From CAVZQN01 sp963837395 (lineage in GTDB: Bacteria; Acidobacteriota; HRBIN11; JAKEFK01): 64,000 nt of DNA. The stretch is taken from positions 1,798,001-1,862,000 of the forward strand of contig CAWINI010000004.1 of NCBI GenBank assembly GCA_963837395.1, read 5' to 3'. Of the stretch, positions 33,870 through 42,832 are shown piece after piece. The stretch's first letter is position 1. Each line of letters opens with the position of its first letter. Both the position numbers and the translations under genes were made by a program. The notes under the pieces are model-generated. The model had not been told where the DNA came from. It saw only the letters and a program-made list of their open reading frames with translations, and did not search any database.

Positions 33870-36131
33870 ATGATTGGGAAAACTCTTCTTCATTACAACA
33901 TTCTGAACCAGCTGGGAAAAGGCGGTATGGGAGAAGTGTTTGTCGCGATGGATACAAAACTCAATCGTAGAGTTGCGCTGAAATTACTGCCGCCGGAAAT
34001 GGCTTCCGATCCGTCCCGATTGAGCCGCTTTGAGCGCGAAGCGAAAGCGATTGCGGCATTGAATCATCCCAACATCGTCACAATCTATTCCGTAGAAGAA
34101 TTCGAAGGTACCCGCTTTTTAACAATGGAATTAATTTCTGGCAGAACTCTTGCTGAATTGATCACACCGCAAGGCATCCCGTTGAACGAATTTCTTGCAA
34201 TTGCAATTGGTGTAGCAGAAGCGCTGGCAGTAGCCCATGAACAGCAGATCGTCCATCGAGATCTAAAACCAGCGAACATTATGGTAACCAGTGACAAACG
34301 GGTTAAGATTCTGGATTTTGGTCTGGCCAAATTGATCCCAACAAAATCCAATGTTGAAGATTCTGATTTTCAAACGCTGGAGCATACCGAAGAAGGCATT
34401 GTATTCGGAACGATGCCTTACATGTCTCCGGAACAACTCCATGGAAATTTCATAAATCATCTCACCGACATTTTTTCATTTGGCGTTGTTCTTTTTGAAA
34501 TGGCAACTGGCAAACGGCCTTTTTCGGGAGAATCTTCTGCAGCTTTAATCTCATCCATTTTGAAAACGGAACCGCCATTGGTAAATGAATTGCGGCCGGA
34601 ATTACCAGTAGATCTTGGTAAATTAATTTCGCGATGTATAGAAAAAGATCCGGAACGTAGAATCCAGACTGCAAAGGATGTTCGGAATCAACTTGAATCA
34701 ATCAGTCGCGGTCAAACCAGCAGCGGATCATCGAAAGAAAAATCAATCGCGGTTCTGCCGTTCGTGAACATGAGCGCTGATCCGGACAATGAATATTTTT
34801 GCGATGGGCTGGCTGAAGAATTGATCAATGCACTCACCAGGATTGAGCAGCTTTATGTTGTGGCACGAACATCCGCGTTTTCGTTTAAAGGCAAAGATGT
34901 CGATCTTCGCGAGATAGGAAAGCGGCTCAATGTACATCATGTTTTGGAAGGAAGTGTTAGAAGATCTGGATCGCGGCTTCGAATTACTGCGCAATTGATC
35001 GATGTAAGCAGCGGTTATCACACCTGGTCAGAAAAATATGATCGTGAAGTGGAAGATACCTTTGCAATTCAAGATGAAATCTCGCTTGCGATCGTAAATA
35101 CTCTCAAAGGAAAACTTTTGAATGAAGAGAAGACTGTCTTACTGAATCGTTATCGCGATAATGTGGAAGCTTATCACGCCTATTTGAAAGGACGTCATTT
35201 CTGGGCTCAACGTCCTTCTGCAGAAGCGTTTTCCAAAGCAATTGAAAATTTTCAGGAAGCAATTTCGATCGATCCTAATTATGTACTTGCTCATGTTGGA
35301 TTGGCTGATTGTTACATTTCTTTAGGAACCTCGGAAGTTGGAGCACAACCCCCACACCAGGTGATACCTAAAGCGAAAGAACTTCTGACGAAATCTCTCA
35401 AATTGGACAATATGTCTGCAGAGGCTCATTCATCGTTTGCATTCTTGTTGACCAATTATGATTGGGACTGGGCAAAAGCGAAATCCGAATATGAATGCGC
35501 ATTGAAGATCAATCCTAATTACAGCAATGCACATCATTGGTACTCGCATTTCTTAATAGCCATGGATGATGTTAAAGGATCACTCAGAGAAAGCTTAATA
35601 TGTTTAGAACTGGATCCCATAGATCCTGTCATGAATTTGCATTTAGCCTGGCACTACTATTTCGTAGGCCAATTCGATGAAGCCATCGAGCAGTGCATCA
35701 AGGCTAATAAACTCTATCCCGAATCTCTTTGGTTATCTCTTTTTGCAGGTCTGGCTTACGAACAAACAGGAAATTATGATGCAGCGGCCGCGAAGTTTCA
35801 GGAAACAATTGCGTATTCGAAAGATGTAAGTTATCCCATTGCCGCAATGGGGCATTTATTTGCAATTTCGGGAAAGACTGATGATGCGGTGCGGATCATT
35901 AAGCAACTAGCCGATCTCTCCAAAAAGATTTATGTACCCGCTTACGATACAGCTATTATTTATGCTGGCCTTGATAAAAAGGATCAAGCATTTGAGTGGC
36001 TGGAAAAGGCTTACAACGAACGATCCAGTTCGATGATCTGTTTGAAAGGAGATCCAAGGCTCGATCCATTACGCCCGGATTCCAGATACAACGAATTATT
36101 ATCCCGCATAGGACTTTCACGCACACAATAA
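33870..36131 (+). CDS. Soluble Ser/Thr protein kinase with TolB-like and TPR domains
   Basis: A 753-residue paralogue of the kinase at 28828. Kinase elements: LGKGGMGEVFVAMD, VALKLLPP, HRDLKPANIMV, KILDFGLAKL and the MPYMSPEQL activation-loop end. The TolB-like domain is KSIAVLPFVNMSADPDNEYF, DGLAEELINALTRIEQLYVV, HHVLEGSVRRSGSRLRITAQ. TPR units follow (SKAIENFQEAISIDPNYVLA, YECALKINPNYSNAHHWYS). No transmembrane segment. The stop overlaps the start of the acyl-CoA synthetase gene (TAATG), which suggests co-translation. The upstream palindromes at 33775-33809 may regulate it. Confidence 0.93.
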   Translation: MIGKTLLHYNILNQLGKGGMGEVFVAMDTKLNRRVALKLLPPEMASDPSRLSRFEREAKAIAALNHPNIVTIYSVEEFEGTRFLTMELISGRTLAELITPQGIPLNEFLAIAIGVAEALAVAHEQQIVHRDLKPANIMVTSDKRVKILDFGLAKLIPTKSNVEDSDFQTLEHTEEGIVFGTMPYMSPEQLHGNFINHLTDIFSFGVVLFEMATGKRPFSGESSAALISSILKTEPPLVNELRPELPVDLGKLISRCIEKDPERRIQTAKDVRNQLESISRGQTSSGSSKEKSIAVLPFVNMSADPDNEYFCDGLAEELINALTRIEQLYVVARTSAFSFKGKDVDLREIGKRLNVHHVLEGSVRRSGSRLRITAQLIDVSSGYHTWSEKYDREVEDTFAIQDEISLAIVNTLKGKLLNEEKTVLLNRYRDNVEAYHAYLKGRHFWAQRPSAEAFSKAIENFQEAISIDPNYVLAHVGLADCYISLGTSEVGAQPPHQVIPKAKELLTKSLKLDNMSAEAHSSFAFLLTNYDWDWAKAKSEYECALKINPNYSNAHHWYSHFLIAMDDVKGSLRESLICLELDPIDPVMNLHLAWHYYFVGQFDEAIEQCIKANKLYPESLWLSLFAGLAYEQTGNYDAAAAKFQETIAYSKDVSYPIAAMGHLFAISGKTDDAVRIIKQLADLSKKIYVPAYDTAIIYAGLDKKDQAFEWLEKAYNERSSSMICLKGDPRLDPLRPDSRYNELLSRIGLSRTQ

Positions 36132-37771
36132 TGTCATCCCAATTATCCTACGTTCATGGTGCTGCGAACGCACCGTTGATCGGATCCACAATTGGTGATC
36201 TGTTCGATCAAGTAGTAGAACGCTTTCCGTATCGCGATGCTCTAATATCTCGCCACCAAAAAATTCGCTACACCTACAGCCAAATGAAAACGGAATGCGA
36301 TCGCGTGGCGCGGTCGTTAATGGCATGTAGTGTTGCCAAAGGTGATCGTGTCGGAATCTGGTCACCCAATAATACGGAATGGGTACTGATTCAATTTGCG
36401 ACTGCGAAGATCGGGGCGATTCTGGTGAATGTCAATCCTGCCTATCGTTCCTCGGAACTATCTTATGCGCTGAAACAATCTGGTTGTTCTACGCTGATTC
36501 TCTCTCCACCTTATAAAACATCAAACTATCCTGAAATATTGCGCGAAGTTCATACGGAACTTCCATTACTTAAAACAGTGATCACTTTAGGTAAACAACA
36601 ATTTCCAGGTTGTGTGACCTGGAAAGATTTTCTATCAAGATCGGGAGAAATTTCAGAGTCGGAATTGAATCAACGGCAGAGCGATCAAAATTTTGATGAG
36701 CCGATCAACATTCAATACACATCAGGCACAACTGGATTTCCAAAAGGTGCAACTCTTTCGCATCATTCGATTTTGAATAACGGATTTTTTATCGGTGAAA
36801 AGATGCGCTTTACAGAACAAGACCGACTTTGCATTCCGGTTCCTTTTTATCATTGCTTCGGAATGGTATTGGGAAACCTGGCATGTGTTACCCATGGCGC
36901 AGCGATGGTTTTGCCAGCGGAAACATTTGATCCTGCGAAAACTTTGGAAGCAGTATCAGAAGAACGCTGCACCGCGTTGCATGGTGTGCCCACAATGTTT
37001 ATTGCTGAATTGGGTTTACCTGATTTTGATCGATTCGATCTCAGCAGTCTTCGTACAGGAATTATGGCCGGCGCACCTTGTCCGATTGAAGTGATGAAAC
37101 AAGTGTTCGCCCGAATGCATATGACCGAGGTAACAATTGCTTATGGAATGACCGAAACCTCGCCGGTTTCATTTCAATCTGAAACGGATGATCCGATTGA
37201 AAAGCGCGTCTCAACAGTTGGAAGGGTTCATCCGCATGTGGAATGCAAGATTGTAGATTCTGAAACGGGCAAGACAGTTTCGCGCGGAACAAACGGCGAA
37301 TTACTTTCGCGAGGTTACATTGTGATGCTGGGTTACTGGAATAATCCGGAAGCTACAGATTCGGTTATTGATGATGCACGCTGGATGCACACAGGCGATC
37401 TTGCCGCAATGGATGACGAAGGATATGTGCGGATTGTAGGTCGTTCGAAAGATATGATCATTCGAGGTGGCGAAAATATTTATCCGCGTGAAATTGAAGA
37501 ATTCCTGTATTCACATCCTAAGATTCAGGACGTTCAAATCATCGGTGTGCCTGATGAGTTCTATGGTGAGGAAGTAATGGCGTGGGTGATTTTGAAAAAA
37601 GATGTGGATGCAACGCAAGAAGAATTATGCGATTATTGCACCAGTAAAATTTCCCGCTTTAAAATTCCCCGTTACTGGCGTTTCACAGAAAGCTTTCCAG
37701 TGACAGTTTCGGGTAAAGTTCAAAAATACAAATTGCGAGAAATGGCTAAAGCCGAACTTGGCTTAAAGTGA
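36131..37771 (+). CDS. AMP-dependent fatty acyl-CoA synthetase
   Basis: A 546-residue member of the ANL superfamily that activates a carboxylic acid to acyl-AMP and then acyl-CoA. The P-loop motif is IQYTSGTTGFPKGATLSH, followed by IAYGMTETSPVSF, the A7/A8 region MHTGDLAAMDDEGYVRIVGRSKDMIIRGGENIYPREIEEFL, and the C-terminal catalytic Lys in TVSGKVQKYKL. The closest recognisable group is medium/long-chain acyl-CoA synthetases, since NVNPAYRSSELSYALKQSGC is typical. The ATG at 36131 overlaps the kinase stop (TAATG). An earlier in-frame start inside the kinase gene is not needed. Confidence 0.93.
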   Translation: MSSQLSYVHGAANAPLIGSTIGDLFDQVVERFPYRDALISRHQKIRYTYSQMKTECDRVARSLMACSVAKGDRVGIWSPNNTEWVLIQFATAKIGAILVNVNPAYRSSELSYALKQSGCSTLILSPPYKTSNYPEILREVHTELPLLKTVITLGKQQFPGCVTWKDFLSRSGEISESELNQRQSDQNFDEPINIQYTSGTTGFPKGATLSHHSILNNGFFIGEKMRFTEQDRLCIPVPFYHCFGMVLGNLACVTHGAAMVLPAETFDPAKTLEAVSEERCTALHGVPTMFIAELGLPDFDRFDLSSLRTGIMAGAPCPIEVMKQVFARMHMTEVTIAYGMTETSPVSFQSETDDPIEKRVSTVGRVHPHVECKIVDSETGKTVSRGTNGELLSRGYIVMLGYWNNPEATDSVIDDARWMHTGDLAAMDDEGYVRIVGRSKDMIIRGGENIYPREIEEFLYSHPKIQDVQIIGVPDEFYGEEVMAWVILKKDVDATQEELCDYCTSKISRFKIPRYWRFTESFPVTVSGKVQKYKLREMAKAELGLK

Positions 37772-37778
37772 GAAAAGT

Positions 37779-38984
37779 ATGCTGAATTTCAAATCCGAAT
37801 TAAATCAAAATCAAACGGCCGATTCTCAAGATTTTTCTCTGGTGCTTGGAGGTCCGCTTTATCAACTGCTACGCCGTTCGCATCTGACAGATACCGCATT
37901 CGAATTGGTATATCGCAGAATCATAGCCTTTCTAGTGATCACATGGTTGCCTTTGTTGATCTTAACAATGCTTGAAGGGCTTGCCTGGAGCGGAAGGAAA
38001 GTACCTTTTCTTTACGATATCGATTCACAATCGCGATTTTTGTTGGCATTACCTTTGATGATTTATGCAGAACTGATTGTGCATGCCAGGATGCGGCGGA
38101 TTGTAGCAATGTTTTTTGAACGAAAATTGATTACTCCAGAACAACGGGAGAAATTTTTTGCGATTGTGCAATCTGCAATGCGCATCCGCAATTCTGTCAT
38201 TCTGGAAATTTTGATGATTGCCATTGTTTACGTTCTTGGTGTTAATTACATCTGGAAGAATCTTACCTCGGTGCGCGCCGATATCTGGTTCGCCCCACCT
38301 TTATCTGGAGGGAAAACCCCTCTTGCTGCATACTGGCTTCTTTGGATCAGTCTTCCATTTTTTCAATTTATTTTGCTTCGCTGGTTCTTTCGCTTAATTC
38401 TATGGACTCGATTTTTATGGCAAGTATCACGGCTTGATCTACAGCTTGTGCCAACTCATCCTGATCTTTGCGGCGGTCTCGGCTTTCTATCAAATACCGT
38501 TTATGCTTTCATCCCATTATTGCTAGCACTTGGCGTATTGTTTTCCGGCAGTGTTGCGAACTGGCTCCTTTACGAAGGCAAAAAACTATTGGATTACAAG
38601 TTGGAAATTCTCGCGGTAGTTGCCACTGGAATTTTCACGGTATTAGGACCACTGCTTGTTTTCGCAAAATGTCTGTCCGCTGCAAGACGAAAAGGCCTGG
38701 CAGAATATGGCACTATTGCTCAGAACTATGTGCGCGAGTTCGATCACAAATGGCTGCGTGGCGGCGCTCCGGAAGGTGAACCTTTACTTGGATCTGCAGA
38801 TATTCAATCGCTGGCAGATCTCAATAATAGTTTCGATATCATTCGCAGCATGCGGCTTGTTCCATTTACCAAAGAAACTATTCTTCAACTTGCTATTATC
38901 ACGCTCATTCCCTTTCTTCCTTTAACTCTTACAATGTTCTCATTAGAGGAATTGATCGACCGCATTCTAAAATCAGTTTTCTAG
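37779..38984 (+). CDS. Multi-pass membrane protein of unknown function
   Basis: A 401-residue inner-membrane protein with about seven hydrophobic segments (for example IIAFLVITWLPLLILTML, SVILEILMIAIVYVLGVN, LEILAVVATGIFTVLGPLLV and LAIITLIPFLPLTLTMF near the C terminus). A distinctive loop is VPTHPDLCGGLGFL at about residue 227, followed by FIPLLLALGVLFSGSVAN. I do not recognise a named family. It starts 7 bp after the acyl-CoA synthetase stop and is likely in the same transcript as it and the kinase. Confidence 0.7.
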   Translation: MLNFKSELNQNQTADSQDFSLVLGGPLYQLLRRSHLTDTAFELVYRRIIAFLVITWLPLLILTMLEGLAWSGRKVPFLYDIDSQSRFLLALPLMIYAELIVHARMRRIVAMFFERKLITPEQREKFFAIVQSAMRIRNSVILEILMIAIVYVLGVNYIWKNLTSVRADIWFAPPLSGGKTPLAAYWLLWISLPFFQFILLRWFFRLILWTRFLWQVSRLDLQLVPTHPDLCGGLGFLSNTVYAFIPLLLALGVLFSGSVANWLLYEGKKLLDYKLEILAVVATGIFTVLGPLLVFAKCLSAARRKGLAEYGTIAQNYVREFDHKWLRGGAPEGEPLLGSADIQSLADLNNSFDIIRSMRLVPFTKETILQLAIITLIPFLPLTLTMFSLEELIDRILKSVF

Positions 38985-39021
38985 TAAACTTTTCTGGTTT
39001 CTTGCATCATTCACAGCCGAC

Positions 39022-39042
39022 ATGCTATCATTATGATAGCAT
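39022..39042. promoter_or_regulatory. Palindromic operator of the vapBC module
   Basis: ATGCTATCA and TGATAGCAT form a perfect 9-bp inverted repeat around TTA, ending 14 bp before the antitoxin ATG. This is the expected place and form for autorepression by an RHH antitoxin-toxin complex. Confidence 0.75.
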
Positions 39043-39056
39043 TTTGAGGTGAAAAA

Positions 39057-39293
39057 ATGGCTCAAGTTCTCGTACGCAACCTGGATGATGCAACATTGAA
39101 GGCATTGAAACGCAGAAGCAAACGGCGCGGCAAATCCTTGCAACAAGAGTTGAAGAGCATATTGGAAGAAGCTTCTCTGTCTGAGCATGAAGATTCCCTT
39201 TCAATCGCAAAACAGATGCAAGAAAAACTTCGTAACAAAGGCGTTCGTTATTCGGACAGCGGAAAACTACAGGCAGCGGACAGGGCTCGATGA
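39057..39293 (+). CDS. FitA-like ribbon-helix-helix antitoxin
   Basis: 78 residues. The start AQVLVRNLDDATLKALKRR, then RRGKSLQQELKSILEEA, is the FitA/VapB RHH fold (short beta strand for DNA reading, then two helices). The acidic-basic tail (SIAKQMQEKLRNKGVRYSDS) would mask the PIN toxin. TGAGGTG before the ATG is the ribosome-binding site. It overlaps the toxin by 4 bp (ATGA) and has a perfect palindrome just upstream, so an autoregulated operon is likely. Confidence 0.9.
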   Translation: MAQVLVRNLDDATLKALKRRSKRRGKSLQQELKSILEEASLSEHEDSLSIAKQMQEKLRNKGVRYSDSGKLQAADRAR

Positions 39294-39727
39294 AAACAGC
39301 GGTTCTTGATGCAAGTGTGGCGTTGAAATGGTACATACCAGAGGTCTATAGTGATCAAGCGCTTTACGTTCTTTCGGAGCAGCAAAGCGGTAACGTTACC
39401 TTTCACGTACCGGATCTCTTTTTCTGTGAAGCAGGAAATATTCTTTGGAAAAAAGTATGGAAGAAGGAAATCACCCTAAAAGATGCACACCAAATCATAC
39501 GGTCCTTAATTGCTATTCCTAAAATAATCCATTCAAGTGAAATATTTGTTCCATATGCGATTGGGATCGCCGTGAGTCTAAAAAAGACTGTATATGACTG
39601 CATGTATTTGTCATTGGCTGCGTATCTGGAATGCTCCATGCTTACTGCCGACAAAAAGTTATTCACTGCATTATCCAGGACATCATGGAAGGATTCTGTT
39701 CAATGGATCGGAGCGGTTCAGTCTTAG
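39290..39727 (+). CDS. vapC: PIN-domain toxin (VapC family)
   Basis: 145 residues. PIN acidic residues are visible: Asp in TAVLDASVALKWYIPE (residue 7), Glu in LFFCEAGNILWKKVWK, Asp in KKTVYDCMYLSLAAYLECSM and Asp in LTADKKLFTAL. VapC toxins are Mg-dependent RNases that cut tRNA or rRNA. All elements are intact, in contrast to the broken copy at 6433, so the module should be functional. Its ATG overlaps the antitoxin stop (ATGA). Confidence 0.92.
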   Translation: MKTAVLDASVALKWYIPEVYSDQALYVLSEQQSGNVTFHVPDLFFCEAGNILWKKVWKKEITLKDAHQIIRSLIAIPKIIHSSEIFVPYAIGIAVSLKKTVYDCMYLSLAAYLECSMLTADKKLFTALSRTSWKDSVQWIGAVQS

Positions 39728-39747
39728 ACTTCCACAAATATCACACT

Positions 39748-40983
39748 ATGAGGAACGAAAGTTTTATTCAAATATTTCTCGCTTTTGTGTTTTTATCTGT
39801 TTGCATTACGGGACAGAGCTCCTCCAATGAGAAATCAGAAGCATTGGTGCTAAACGGCGCAACAATTTATTCTTCACCAGATGAATCGCCGATCACCGCA
39901 GGTGTTGTTGTCATTCGTGATGGCAAAATAGCATCAGTCGGTTCAAAAGAACAGACTCAAATTCCTGCTGATGCAACGATTTTGAAATGTGATGGAATGT
40001 TTATCACTGCAGGATTTCAAAATAGCCATGTTCATTTCACGGAACAGAAGTGGGAAGACGCGGCGAACTTGCCCGCACAAAAACTGAACGATCAATTAAT
40101 TGAAATGCTTACCCGTTACGGCTTTACAACAGTTGTCGATACTGGATCATTTTTAGCAAACACGCTGGCTTTGCGGAATCGAATTGATTCGATGGAAATA
40201 CAAGGACCACGAATCTTAACCGCAGGGACTCCAATATATCCTGAGAACGGCATTCCTTATTATTTGAAAACAGATTTGCCTCCTAATATTCTGGCTTCAC
40301 TTAATACTCCTAAAACCCCGGAGGAAGCTGCTGCTATTGCAAAGGATCAGTTAGGTCGAGGCGCAGACATCGTAAAACTCTTTACCGGTTCCTGGGTAAA
40401 GCGTGGTGAAGTTTTACCGATGAATGTTGAAATTGCGAGCGCTGCTGCTGCTGAAGCGCATCAGAAAGGGAAACTTGTTTTCACACATGCCTCAAATGTT
40501 GCAGGGTTGGAAGTTGCGTTGAAAGCAAAAGTAGATGTGATTGCTCATGCACTTGATGATGATCGTGGTTTTACTGATTCGCATATTGCACAGATGAAAG
40601 CAAACAACATGTCCATGATTCCTACTTTGAAACTATTCAAAGGTTCGCCGTTCTTTAAATTTATTTTGAAAGAAGTGGGAGATGTCTTTCTTGCGGGTGT
40701 TCAGATCCTTTTCGGAACAGATGTCGGTTATATGAGAGATTATGATCCTGCTGATGAATATGACTGCATGGCTCAGGCGGGATTGAAGTGGAACAACATT
40801 CTTTCATCACTTACAACAGCGCCTGCTGAAAAATTCGGTGAAGCAAAACGCCGTGGACGGCTTGCCATTGGCATGGATGCTGATCTTGTTGTACTTGCTG
40901 CTGATCCGGCAAAAGATGTGAAGGCCTTTTCGAATGTACGATACACAATACGCGCGGGCCATATCATATATAGATCTGAATAG
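39748..40983 (+). CDS. Secreted amidohydrolase
   Basis: About 411 residues. A signal peptide (FIQIFLAFVFLSVCITGQSS) is followed by the beta-sandwich (LVLNGATIYSSPDESPITAG, VVVIRDGKIASVGSK) and metal site ITAGFQNSHVHF (HxH). A Lys in ADIVKLFTGSW could be the carboxylated bridging ligand. His residues in VFTHASNV and DVIAHALDD, and Asp in ILFGTDVGYMRDYD, complete the site. The end GRLAIGMDADLVVLAADPAKD is standard. Many homologues are annotated prolidase- or imidazolonepropionase-like. The ATG at 39748 is preferred because it begins the signal peptide; an upstream in-frame start would overlap vapC. Confidence 0.88.
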   Translation: MRNESFIQIFLAFVFLSVCITGQSSSNEKSEALVLNGATIYSSPDESPITAGVVVIRDGKIASVGSKEQTQIPADATILKCDGMFITAGFQNSHVHFTEQKWEDAANLPAQKLNDQLIEMLTRYGFTTVVDTGSFLANTLALRNRIDSMEIQGPRILTAGTPIYPENGIPYYLKTDLPPNILASLNTPKTPEEAAAIAKDQLGRGADIVKLFTGSWVKRGEVLPMNVEIASAAAAEAHQKGKLVFTHASNVAGLEVALKAKVDVIAHALDDDRGFTDSHIAQMKANNMSMIPTLKLFKGSPFFKFILKEVGDVFLAGVQILFGTDVGYMRDYDPADEYDCMAQAGLKWNNILSSLTTAPAEKFGEAKRRGRLAIGMDADLVVLAADPAKDVKAFSNVRYTIRAGHIIYRSE

Positions 40984-41026
40984 GCCCAAAAGGCATCCCG
41001 TTTTAGTTTAAAATTACGGCAGCAAT

Positions 41027-42412
41027 ATGGGTTGCCTTTCATCAATATTCTTTTTCTTACTTTCGGCAATTCCATTCGTACTATTTTTTTATTTTGCTAT
41101 TTCTATTGCATCCAAAAGGAAGGAAGCGCTATATCAGCAATTCAATTCATTTTCAGAGAGATTTGGTGGAACTCTGCCTGTCCCGCAAGGAATTCTTGTC
41201 GGTCTTCCCTGCTTTGATACGACTTATCATCGCCGACCATTGCAAATCTCAATGCGTCAAAGCGGCGGAAAACATAAAACGACTTACAGTCGATTTGAAA
41301 TGAATGTCCACGATATCACTCTCGAATTTGTAATTACTCAGCAAGACTTTTTGACAAACATTGGAAAGTATTTGGGGATGCAAGATATTGAAATTGGCGA
41401 TTATGCTTTTGATCAAGCCTTCATTATCAAAACGAACTTGCCGGAACGTTTCAAAGAAATTTTCGATGAAGAAATACGCGCCGATTTAATATCAACTGTA
41501 CATGGAAACAGCGGCTATTCATTGCGATTGTCTGGTGGAAAAATTTCTTACGAAACGATCGGTGCATTCCAGTCACAAACATTCAACAGTCAATTTGCTT
41601 CAATGCTCGAACTTGCTGTCAAAATCGCAGAGCGCATCGATGGTCAATCTGGTGGATTGCAACCTGCTTTACCAAATATACCAGCACCTGTAATCGCAGC
41701 GACTGCAACACAACCACGTCCAAAATGGAATGACTGGCCTGAAGATGAGGAATACCTGAAAAGGTTAACCCGGGATTTGATCGGTGGTCGATTCAGAAAA
41801 GAAGATGATCGATGTCTTTATGTGATTCAGTACCGAAGACGTGAGCTGGTCCTGGAGTATTTTTATAACAGCAACCCGCGCATACTGAATATAAGCCTTA
41901 CAGTAACTCAAAAGTTTTGGTTACGGATGTTGCCACAAACTGGTGATGACACCACAGATGAAATCAGGGTGAGTGATCCTTTTGTTGATAAAAGGTTCCG
42001 TATTCACAGTGATCAAAGAGAAGCTGCAAGAAAATTTTTGGAATCCGTTTCAAAAAATGAAGGTTTAAACTGGCTGCAGACTTTTGCACGTTTTGAATTC
42101 AACAAAGGACGCGCAATGTTAACGATCACGGATCCGAAACGTCAAAATTTTTTGCGGGCGGCGTTGGAACAAACACTGGGCAATGTTCTTAATTTTTTAC
42201 AGTCTTATGAAGAACAACGGCTGGCTATGTCGATCTCACAAAGCGAATCTTCAGAAAATATTTGCCCGTATTGCCGTGAGGATTTAGATGCGGAAAAGGA
42301 ACCTATCGTTACTTGTAAATTTTGCCACACTTCACATCATCAGAGTTGCTTGAACGAAAACAAACAATGCACAACCTGGGGTTGTTTGGCCACGGAATCA
42401 GATTTTGCCTGA
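41027..42412 (+). CDS. Membrane-anchored protein with two repeated modules and C-terminal RING-like zinc finger
   Basis: A 461-residue protein. One N-terminal helix (SIFFFLLSAIPFVLFFYFAI) anchors it. Two copies of a module share the pattern I-x(1-2)-D-x-FD-x-x-F-x-I: IEIGDYAFDQAFIIKTNLPE at about 126-145, and RVSDPFVDKRFRIHSDQREA in the second half. The C terminus has CPYC, TCKFCHTSHHQSC, then CTTWGC, eight Cys/His ligands spaced as in RING/prokaryotic RING-like fingers. Such fingers bind two zincs and mediate protein contacts; in bacteria they have no proven ubiquitin role. Neighbours give no clue. It overlaps the convergent small gene by 15 bp. Confidence 0.75.
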   Translation: MGCLSSIFFFLLSAIPFVLFFYFAISIASKRKEALYQQFNSFSERFGGTLPVPQGILVGLPCFDTTYHRRPLQISMRQSGGKHKTTYSRFEMNVHDITLEFVITQQDFLTNIGKYLGMQDIEIGDYAFDQAFIIKTNLPERFKEIFDEEIRADLISTVHGNSGYSLRLSGGKISYETIGAFQSQTFNSQFASMLELAVKIAERIDGQSGGLQPALPNIPAPVIAATATQPRPKWNDWPEDEEYLKRLTRDLIGGRFRKEDDRCLYVIQYRRRELVLEYFYNSNPRILNISLTVTQKFWLRMLPQTGDDTTDEIRVSDPFVDKRFRIHSDQREAARKFLESVSKNEGLNWLQTFARFEFNKGRAMLTITDPKRQNFLRAALEQTLGNVLNFLQSYEEQRLAMSISQSESSENICPYCREDLDAEKEPIVTCKFCHTSHHQSCLNENKQCTTWGCLATESDFA

Positions 42413-42733
42413 ATTCTTCAGGTTCCGTTGCATCAATATTCTGTTCATCTGAACTGTCAAACCCTGATCTGATTCTCTTCGTTCCTTTTTAGGATCAAAA
42501 TCTGGCTCAGGTTTTTTATCAGCACCGATATCAATTTTTTTATCGCTATCAAATAGATCTACTCCACCGGTATCAAATTTTGGATTGATAGCACGCATTG
42601 CTTCAATTCCTATGGTGCTGCCTCTAACTTCATCTTCATTATTTTTGAATACACCCTCAAGAATTTCCTTTTCTAAGTCAAAATCTTTGGGTGGCGACGG
42701 TTTAGCTCCACCAGCATCATTGATCTTTGCCAT
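42398..42733 (-). CDS. Small acidic hypothetical protein
   Basis: 111 residues, no signal peptide or membrane segment, rich in Asp, Lys and Gly and probably disordered (PPKDFDLEKEILEGVFKNNE, GVDLFDSDKKIDIGADKKPE). AAGGAGG 5 nt before the ATG makes the start convincing. I recognise no family. Convergent with the RING-like gene, overlapping its last 15 bp. Confidence 0.55.
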   Translation of the reverse strand: MAKINDAGGAKPSPPKDFDLEKEILEGVFKNNEDEVRGSTIGIEAMRAINPKFDTGGVDLFDSDKKIDIGADKKPEPDFDPKKERRESDQGLTVQMNRILMQRNLKNSGKI

Positions 42734-42832
42734 CGTGCCTCCTTCGGGTGAACCTTCCTTTATAAAGGAAGACGTATCAGAAAGCGAGTCGACGAAGGTT
42801 GCTTGAACTTACAGCAATTCCCTTGAATAATC

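Noticed and set aside
35996..36130. Longer acyl-CoA synthetase start inside the kinase gene
   Set aside because: The extra residues have no family match, and the ATG at 36131 overlaps the kinase stop as TAATG.
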